From NCBI GenBank assembly GCA_029945945.1, contig JAQSDM010000005.1:248001-312000 (forward strand): a stretch of DNA of 64,000 bases. Direction: 5' to 3'. Below are positions 58,029-64,000 of this stretch, one piece after another (the stretch's first letter is position 1; each line of letters starts with the position of its first letter). Under the pieces are notes generated by a model that saw only the letters and a program-made list of their open reading frames with translations, had not been told where the DNA came from and ran no database searches. Both the position numbers and the translations under genes were made by a program. This stretch comes from Algoriphagus sp. Its GTDB lineage: Bacteria > Bacteroidota > Bacteroidia > Cytophagales > Cyclobacteriaceae.

Positions 58029-60530
58029 TTATAAATTGGTTTCAGCTGTATAAGGAAATGCAAAAGTAAATACCGAGCCCTGGCCCTTTTCGCTTTCAAC
58101 GGTAATATAGCCGTTGTGTCTTACAATAATTTCTTTAGCTATAAAAAGCCCTATACCAAAGCCGGCAAAAGTTTGTTCCATCTTTCCTTCGACCCTAAAA
58201 AACCGGTCAAATATTTTTTTGTGATCGGCTTTATCTATGCCAATGCCAAAATCCCGTACACTTACCAACACCATATTTTTTTCGCCTTTACGGATGCTCA
58301 CTTCTACCTTATTATTATTGGCTGAATACTTAATTGCATTGGTAACCAAGTTAATGACCACTTGTTCTATCCTGCCCCTGTCGCCATACATGTTGCAATC
58401 AAATTCGAAGAGCAGGTGAATGGTATGTTTTGGGTTGGTCAGGCTAATGTCATCTACTGTATCTTTTACCAAAGCATTAAGGCTGAATAATTCCTGCTGT
58501 AATTCAAGCTTACCGGCTTCTATTCTGCTAAGATCCAGCATTTCGGTTATAAGCCTGGTAAGCCTTGTTACCTGATGATCTACCCGCAGCAGCGATTTTT
58601 TTATTTGTATCGGAAACGATTCTGCATGCTCTTCGCTCAGAATCATCAGCAGCATTTGCACATAACCTTTAATGGAGGTTACCGGCGTTTTTAATTCGTG
58701 GCTTACCATTTTTATAAAATTATCTTTCCGCTGCTGTTCTTCTTTTCCTCTTTGTATTTCGGTAGAAGTGCCTATCCAGCTTTTGATAATCCCATTGGCT
58801 TCTTTAATAGGTACGGCACGGGTAAGAAACCATTTGTAGCCATCGTTTTTGCTCAGGCACTGCATTTCCATTTCAAAATCTTCGCCGGTGGTAAGGCTCT
58901 GTGTCCAGCGTTTCTGTATTTCAGCCGTTTCATCGGGGTGCATAATATGGCTCCACCCAAATCCTATTAATTCTTCAAAAGTGTAGCCTGTATAATCTAT
59001 CCAGTTCTGGTTAAAAAATGTGGCAAGGCCATCTGCATTGGTGGTGGTAATTTTATCGGGCATCAGGTCGGCCATATGGCTAAAATGCTCTTCGTAATTT
59101 CTTTGTATTTCTAGGTTGGCCAGGGTTAATTGATCAGCTCTCCTTTCTTTTTCATCACTTTCTATTACCAGTTTTTTATTGGCAATAATCAGTTCTGCGG
59201 CCCGGTCTTCCTTTTCTTTATTTTGAAATGCCAGTTCTTTATTTGCAATAATTAATTCTGCTGCTCTTTTTTCTTTCTCGTCGTTTTGAAAGGCTAGTTC
59301 TTTGTTGGCGATTCGTAAATCTTTTGCCCATTTTTGCTCTGTTACATCCCGTGCTGCTGCAAAAACCCCAAGCACATTGCCTTTATCATCTTTGTAAACA
59401 GAAGCATTGTATAACACATCGGTAAGATTACCGTTTTTGTGTTTTATCGTTAGTGGATAATCTGCCACAAAACCTTTTTCAAAAACCTGGAGATAACCTT
59501 CCTGTGCTTTTGTCGGCTCTGTAAAATAATTGGAGAAATCCGTGTCAATCAACTTTTCCCGAGGAACACCCGTAACTTTTATTGAAGCTTCATTCACATC
59601 TGTTATTTTTCCATCGGCGCTGATCGTAACAAGCGGATCTAAACTTGCTTCAATCAAACTTCGGGCGTATTGAGATGCTTGCTTTTGTGATGTAACATCT
59701 CTTGCTGCTGCAAAAACCCCAAGCACATTGCCTTTATCATCTTTATAAACCGAAGCATTGTATAACACATCGGTAAGATTACCGTTTTTATGTTTTATCG
59801 TTAGTGGATAATCTGCCACAAAACCTTTTTCAAAAACCTGGAGATAACCTTCCTGTGCTTTTGTCGGCTCTGTAAAATAATTGGAGAAATCTGTGTCAAT
59901 CAACTTTTCCCGAGGAACACCCGTAACTTTTATTGATGCTTCATTCACATCTGTTATTTTTCCATCGACACTGATCGTAACAAGCGGATCTAAACTTGCT
60001 TCAATCAAACTACGAGCATAATTAGCAATGCTTAACTCTGCTGCACGTTTTTCTTTTTCTTCATTTTGAAAAGCAAGTTCTATGTTAGCAATGCTTAACT
60101 CTGCTGCACGCTTTTCTTTCTCATCATTTTGAAAAGCAAGTTCTATGTTAGCAAGGCTTAACTCTGCTGCTCTCTTTTCTTTCTCATCATTTTGAAAAGC
60201 AAGTTCTATGTTAGCAATGCTTAACTCTGCTGCTCTCTTTTCTTTCTCATCATTTTGAAAAGCAAGTTCTATGTTAGCAATGCTTAACTCTGCTGCACGT
60301 TTTTCTTTCTCCGCGGCACGCTTTTCTTTCTCATCATTTTGAAAAGCAAGTTCTTTATCAGCAATGATTAATTCCTCTGCCCGCTTCCCTTTCTCTTCAT
60401 TCTGAAAGACAAGCTCCTTCCGAACCAAAATTAATTCAGCAGAAAGTTTTTCATTAGCTTCCTTTTGAGTGGCAATTTCTTTGCGGGCAATGGTTAATTC
60501 ATCTTCTTCCAATTCTTTTATTTTAGCCAT
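58029..60530 (-). CDS. PAS-domain sensor histidine kinase with 21-aa coiled-coil repeats and duplicated PAS domain
   Basis: MVSHELKTPVTSIKGYVQMLL (H box); LVTNAIKYSANN; GFGIGLFIAKEIIVRHNG; (IANIELAFQNDEKEKRAAELS)n. Confidence 0.93.
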   Translation of the reverse strand: MAKIKELEEDELTIARKEIATQKEANEKLSAELILVRKELVFQNEEKGKRAEELIIADKELAFQNDEKEKRAAEKEKRAAELSIANIELAFQNDEKEKRAAELSIANIELAFQNDEKEKRAAELSLANIELAFQNDEKEKRAAELSIANIELAFQNEEKEKRAAELSIANYARSLIEASLDPLVTISVDGKITDVNEASIKVTGVPREKLIDTDFSNYFTEPTKAQEGYLQVFEKGFVADYPLTIKHKNGNLTDVLYNASVYKDDKGNVLGVFAAARDVTSQKQASQYARSLIEASLDPLVTISADGKITDVNEASIKVTGVPREKLIDTDFSNYFTEPTKAQEGYLQVFEKGFVADYPLTIKHKNGNLTDVLYNASVYKDDKGNVLGVFAAARDVTEQKWAKDLRIANKELAFQNDEKEKRAAELIIANKELAFQNKEKEDRAAELIIANKKLVIESDEKERRADQLTLANLEIQRNYEEHFSHMADLMPDKITTTNADGLATFFNQNWIDYTGYTFEELIGFGWSHIMHPDETAEIQKRWTQSLTTGEDFEMEMQCLSKNDGYKWFLTRAVPIKEANGIIKSWIGTSTEIQRGKEEQQRKDNFIKMVSHELKTPVTSIKGYVQMLLMILSEEHAESFPIQIKKSLLRVDHQVTRLTRLITEMLDLSRIEAGKLELQQELFSLNALVKDTVDDISLTNPKHTIHLLFEFDCNMYGDRGRIEQVVINLVTNAIKYSANNNKVEVSIRKGEKNMVLVSVRDFGIGIDKADHKKIFDRFFRVEGKMEQTFAGFGIGLFIAKEIIVRHNGYITVESEKGQGSVFTFAFPYTAETNL

Positions 60531-60628
60531 CTTCTGTTTTTATAAATTTCTTTTTTTTAAAAAATTTTATTCAATAATCCATCAAACTATTATCCACAGT
60601 AAGGAAAGCAATCATAAATCACGTTTTG

Positions 60629-60745
60629 CAGCTACAAGAAGTTGGCGATTTCGGAGACGAAAACAGTCTGCCAGCACGAGAAAAACTTGATACGAAGCAC
60701 AAAGCTTCATTTAACCACTGAACCGCCAATTTCTTGAAGGTGCTG
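60629..60745. other. Long imperfect inverted repeat / structured intergenic element
   Basis: CAGC-ta-CAAGAAGTTGGCG (60635-60647) ... CGCCAATTTCTTG (60724-60736)-aaggt-GCTG, enclosing hairpin GAAGC-ACAAA-GCTTC. Confidence 0.6.
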
Positions 60746-60847
60746 TGTGTGCCTTGGATGTTGAATATAGGTTAAAAAGATGGCCGTTCCAATGGATGAA
60801 AGTCTCTTAAGCGTAGGGGTAATCCCGAAATATCAGGACAGGCAGTG

Positions 60848-60899
60848 CAACAGCGGTTTCATGCTTGGCTTTGCAAGCCGGACGAAAACCTAGTTGTTG
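60848..60899. other. Bulged stem-loop intergenic element
   Basis: CAACA-gc-GGTTT-catgctt-GGCTT-tgc-AAGCC-ggacga-AAACC-tagt-TGTTG. Confidence 0.55.
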
Positions 60900-60955
60900 A
60901 CTGTAGTTTTTATGTCAAGGTTAATCCTGCAAACCATTTTGCATATGTTTCCCAA

Positions 60956-61175
60956 ACGCCCCCCTTCGGGGTATGCAAATCATCGTTAGGACTGGGTGTA
61001 ATTTGTAATAACACCCTCTTATCTTTTCCAATTTGTAATTGGTAAACTACCAAAACTTTCAGATTGCTCGAATAACAAATTCTATCGGATAGTCGAGCAG
61101 GACAATGCGATTTAGCATTGGGCCGGGATTGTGGGTAGGAAAACTACGCTCAGGCTGACATTCTACACCTAGCCG
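60956..61175 (+). repeat. Dispersed intergenic repeat, copy G (composite of both repeat types)
   Basis: ccccttcgggg...actgGGTGTAATttgtaataACACC...CCAATttgtaATTGG...aataacaaattctatcggatagtcgagc...aactacgctcaggctgacattctacacc. Confidence 0.85.
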
Positions 61176-61179
61176 AGAT

Positions 61180-61473
61180 GATCTCGAATGACCGAGCTCT
61201 GATCTCGGATGTTTCTACTACGATCTCGGATTACCGAGCTCCGATCTCGGATATTTCTAATTTGATCTCGGATTACCGAGTTCTTATCTCGGATATTTCT
61301 ACTTGGATCTCGAATGACCGAGTTCCGATCTCGGATATTTCTACTTCGTTCTCGAATGACCGAGTTCTGATCTCGGATGTTTCTACTTCGATCTCGAATG
61401 ACCGAGTTCTTATCTCGGATGTTTCTACTTCGATCTTGGATTCCCGAGTTCCGATCTCGGGATTTTCTACTAA
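61180..61473 (+). repeat. Tandem array, 7 units x 42 bp
   Basis: Units GATCTCGAATGACCGAGTTCTGATCTCGGATGTTTCTACTTC at 61180, 61222, 61264, 61306, 61348, 61390, 61432; open in frame on both strands. Confidence 0.97.
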
Positions 61474-61573
61474 AAACCTTAACATGCCGCTTCAGAACTG
61501 GTATTTATAGACTTTAGGTCTGATCAGTGAAATTAGAATTTCTGATTAAGAAAAGTTTGGGTAAATTTTGGTC

Positions 61574-62524
61574 ATGGATAAAAAAATTGATGAACTCGAG
61601 TCTAAGATTTCGTTTTACTTGCCTATTGCTTGGGGATTTGTTGCTGGAGCTATAGTTCCGCTCTTTTATGCTGGATTTGTTGTTTTTGCGCAAAATAAAT
61701 ATTGGCAGGAAGCGGATCTTGGATCTTTTATAGGTGGAGTGTCTGGAACGCTTGCAGCTTTGTCAGGTGTATTCTTTGTTTATGTTGCATTTTTAGGCCA
61801 GCGTATTTCAATCCTTCAACAACAAATTGAACTTCGGGATAATAGGAAAGAACTTCGGGAAACGAGGATGGAAATTCAAGGCCAGAAAGAACAGCTTGAG
61901 CTTCAAAATTTAATATTCAAGCAAACTCAAATTAAAGATACCTTTTTTAGACTATTTGAGTCTTACCGTCAAGTACGCGAAAATGTAACCTATAATAATT
62001 TCATCGAGTGGGATAAGAGAATTTCAAATCTTCCACCAGATATGAAATGGTCAAAATCAAATGGAATTGTGATGGAAAAATGCCTTGGCGAAGAAGCGTT
62101 TAAAAATATTTATTTTAATCTTAAAGATTGGGCTAAAGAAAAATGGAAACCAAAATCTCCTGAAAAATTTGAGGAATTATCGGGATATAAATATGTGACA
62201 AAGCCAGAAGGATTTACTTTTGATTCATGTACAAAAGAAGAAATAAAATTCTTAATTAGAGCCATCATTGACGAGGAATCGATAGGATCATATTTTAGAA
62301 TGATAGATTATGTTCTGAGGTATATTATTGTAGAAGGAATGATAAAAGAATTGGAATTACTTGAAGCCCAAATGGGTAAATCGGAAAGAATTCTGACTTT
62401 CTATTGGCTTTATAGCCAACAAGAAGAAAGTCGAATGGAAATTTTTCAAGAGTACAAGTTTCTTTATTCAGTTTCAGAAAAACATCTCCTATCAAGAAAT
62501 CATAAAAATTTACTTTTACGTTAA
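61574..62524 (+). CDS. Putative phage abortive infection protein (putAbiC-like), membrane-anchored
   Basis: Two TM helices (LPIAWGFVAGAIVPLFYAGFVVF; GTLAALSGVFFVYVAFLGQR), coiled coil, then FKQTQIKDTFFRLFESYRQVRENV. Confidence 0.6.
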   Translation: MDKKIDELESKISFYLPIAWGFVAGAIVPLFYAGFVVFAQNKYWQEADLGSFIGGVSGTLAALSGVFFVYVAFLGQRISILQQQIELRDNRKELRETRMEIQGQKEQLELQNLIFKQTQIKDTFFRLFESYRQVRENVTYNNFIEWDKRISNLPPDMKWSKSNGIVMEKCLGEEAFKNIYFNLKDWAKEKWKPKSPEKFEELSGYKYVTKPEGFTFDSCTKEEIKFLIRAIIDEESIGSYFRMIDYVLRYIIVEGMIKELELLEAQMGKSERILTFYWLYSQQEESRMEIFQEYKFLYSVSEKHLLSRNHKNLLLR

Positions 62525-62565
62525 AGAATCTCTTTAAATTAGATATATTTTGAGATTCCAATTTA

Positions 62566-62630
62566 TTGAATAATCGAGCGTAGTTACAAACTACGCTCAG
62601 GCTGATATTCTACGCCCAGGAGGGGTGAAT
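62566..62630 (+). repeat. Dispersed intergenic repeat, copy H
   Basis: Perfect hairpin GAGCGTAGTT-ACA-AACTACGCTC at 62576-62598, followed by aggctgatattctacgcccaggagggg. Confidence 0.9.
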
Positions 62631-62663
62631 CAATGCTCTCAGAGGAGTGAATTAGTATTCATT

Positions 62664-63437
62664 CTATTTCCCAGGTTCACCATAATATGCCATTAGTTTA
62701 TTTTCCACGATGTTGAGGATAGCGTTTACCTCTAAGATACTTTTCTCATTGTCATTTAGTAGGAGCAAATCATCATTTAACACCTGTTGATTCTTTATGA
62801 GATCAGGCTCTAGCTTAAGTCCAATCCAAACATCATTCTCAATGATTCTTTTAATTGATTTTAGTTCTCCAAATTTATCATGGAACAATGAAATTGGAAC
62901 AAAATTCTCAAGAATAAGAAATAATCCGTAAACCTTTTTTAATTCTTCATCTGACAATTTCCCTCCATGCTCTAATGTTCTATCTGTTAATTTATCAAGG
63001 CTCGCTCGATCAATTAGATGCCTTAGATTATGACTGTACCTCATGATGTTTTCTATATTTATTAAAAGAGAAAAAATGATCCTTGGTTGAACTGAATTTT
63101 TATGTTCTGTGAAGTCTTGATTAATTCTCTTCGTAAACTCCAATAGGCTAATCTGATTTTTCGTTGGATTATTTTTGATACTCATATCGTGATAGTCGAT
63201 TTTCTCAACGATCAAGAAATTATAAATTTCGCCAAGTTGTTTCTTAATGTATAATCTAAAATTCTTTTTTGTTTTTCTTTCTTCATATTTTTTCTCAGCA
63301 AACGGAATAATTACTGCTGCAAAAAGTGACAAGGAAGCAACAATTAAGACGTATGGCTCCCAACTATAATCTTGCGATGAAGGTTGATTTGCCAGTTGAT
63401 TTACTGATTCACTTATTTGGTTAAGGCTATCGTTCAT
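62664..63437 (-). CDS. Hypothetical membrane-anchored protein
   Basis: 257 aa ORF; N-terminal TM EPYVLIVASLSLFAAVIIPFA then a soluble helical domain. Confidence 0.65.
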   Translation of the reverse strand: MNDSLNQISESVNQLANQPSSQDYSWEPYVLIVASLSLFAAVIIPFAEKKYEERKTKKNFRLYIKKQLGEIYNFLIVEKIDYHDMSIKNNPTKNQISLLEFTKRINQDFTEHKNSVQPRIIFSLLINIENIMRYSHNLRHLIDRASLDKLTDRTLEHGGKLSDEELKKVYGLFLILENFVPISLFHDKFGELKSIKRIIENDVWIGLKLEPDLIKNQQVLNDDLLLLNDNEKSILEVNAILNIVENKLMAYYGEPGK

Positions 63438-63477
63438 TTAATAGTGATTGTAATTGTTACTAACTTGTTTATTTATT

Positions 63478-63662
63478 CCCCCCTCGGGGGTAGTCAAATC
63501 ATTGTTGGGACTAGGTGTAATTTGTAATTACACCCTCTTATCTTTTCCAATCTGTAATTGGTAAACTTCCAAAACTTTCAAATTGCTAGAATAACAAATT
63601 CTATTTGATAGTCGAGCGTAGTTACAAATTAAGATCAGGCAAACATTCTACGATCAGCAGGT
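63478..63662 (+). repeat. Dispersed intergenic repeat, copy I (composite, colinear with copy G)
   Basis: ccccctcggggg...gactaGGTGTAATttgtaATTACACCctcttatcttttccaatctgtaattgg...aataacaaattctatttgatagtcgagcgtagttacaaatt. Confidence 0.9.
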
Positions 63663-63698
63663 AACTCTTTTTGGATAGTTTCATATTATCCCGAAAGC

Positions 63699-64000
63699 TT
63701 ACTCAGTCAATTGTTTCTTTGATTCTTTTAATTCGGTCTTAACATCATTAATCAGTTGGGTGATTTGCGTCATTAACTCTGGATATAATTCTTTAGCACT
63801 ATCTCGATGTTCAAAATCTTTATTAGAAATCATAGCGAAACCTGACTCTCCAATTTTAGTTGGTAGGCCTTTTTTAAATTCGGATGACCATTCATAAAGT
63901 TTATCACTAACCAAATCTAGTTGTTCGTTGATCTTCTCAGATGCTAGGATGTTTGCCCGAGCTGAGTTTAAAGATAGTTCGGTTAGTAAAGTGGAATAGT
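63699..64000 (-). CDS. Hypothetical protein, partial (5' end outside window)
   Basis: Frame of the listed 71-aa ORF stays open to the window edge: YSTLLTELSLNSARANILASEKINEQLDLVSDKLYEWSSEFKKG...; the listed start is a TTG codon and probably not the true start. Confidence 0.6.
   Translation of the reverse strand, partial: YSTLLTELSLNSARANILASEKINEQLDLVSDKLYEWSSEFKKGLPTKIGESGFAMISNKDFEHRDSAKELYPELMTQITQLINDVKTELKESKKQLTE

Noticed and set aside
61273-61485. ORFs on both strands of the 42-bp array (61178-61510 +, 61273-61485 -) as genuine proteins
   Set aside because: A tandem repeat whose period is a multiple of 3 keeps frames open automatically; reported as a repeat, not as CDS
52121-63662. 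CRISPR array interpretation of the repeats in 52-64 kb
   Set aside because: The 42-bp units are contiguous without spacers, the dispersed repeats are irregularly spaced and separated by genes, and no cas genes are visible
1-64000. tRNA or rRNA genes
   Set aside because: No tRNA-like cloverleaf or TpsiC-arm context and no rRNA-like conserved segments noticed by eye; tRNAscan-SE/barrnap would be decisive

Overview
This 64 kb window appears to be a Bacteroidota (Cytophagales-like) chromosomal segment. That placement rests on gene content and TAnnTTTG-type promoter motifs and was not tested by search. About 0-52 kb is mostly ordinary housekeeping and metabolic sequence: FecCD/ATPase ABC transporter, Gfo/Idh/MocA oxidoreductase, MarR/TrxR-like FNR/ferredoxin, CitMHS/AtuA operon, methylmalonyl-CoA mutase, dnaA, two HtrA proteases, dxr, rseP, lon, hslU, MscS, two Hsp20s, a DHA2 MFS exporter and others. 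About 52-64 kb is less coding-dense and accessory-like: small secreted or membrane proteins, PAS sensor proteins and a putative AbiC-like protein, interspersed with a family of palindromic intergenic repeats and a 7 x 42 bp minisatellite. The most unusual signal is a ~96 bp leader element present in four copies at three loci. Each copy encodes a ~30-aa MKSxMTxxSxTGMIIxxARFHL ORF with a TGACG-N4-CGTCA hairpin, and each is fused to the ATGAAA start of an unrelated gene, in two cases through an ATGA stop/start overlap. A second notable signal is that the last 15 codons plus stop of the ferredoxin gene reappear directly after the stop codon of each of two tandem TolB-like genes, which looks like a duplication scar. 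No tRNA, rRNA, CRISPR array, transposase or integrase was recognised. Family assignments come from reading the translations; no database search was run.
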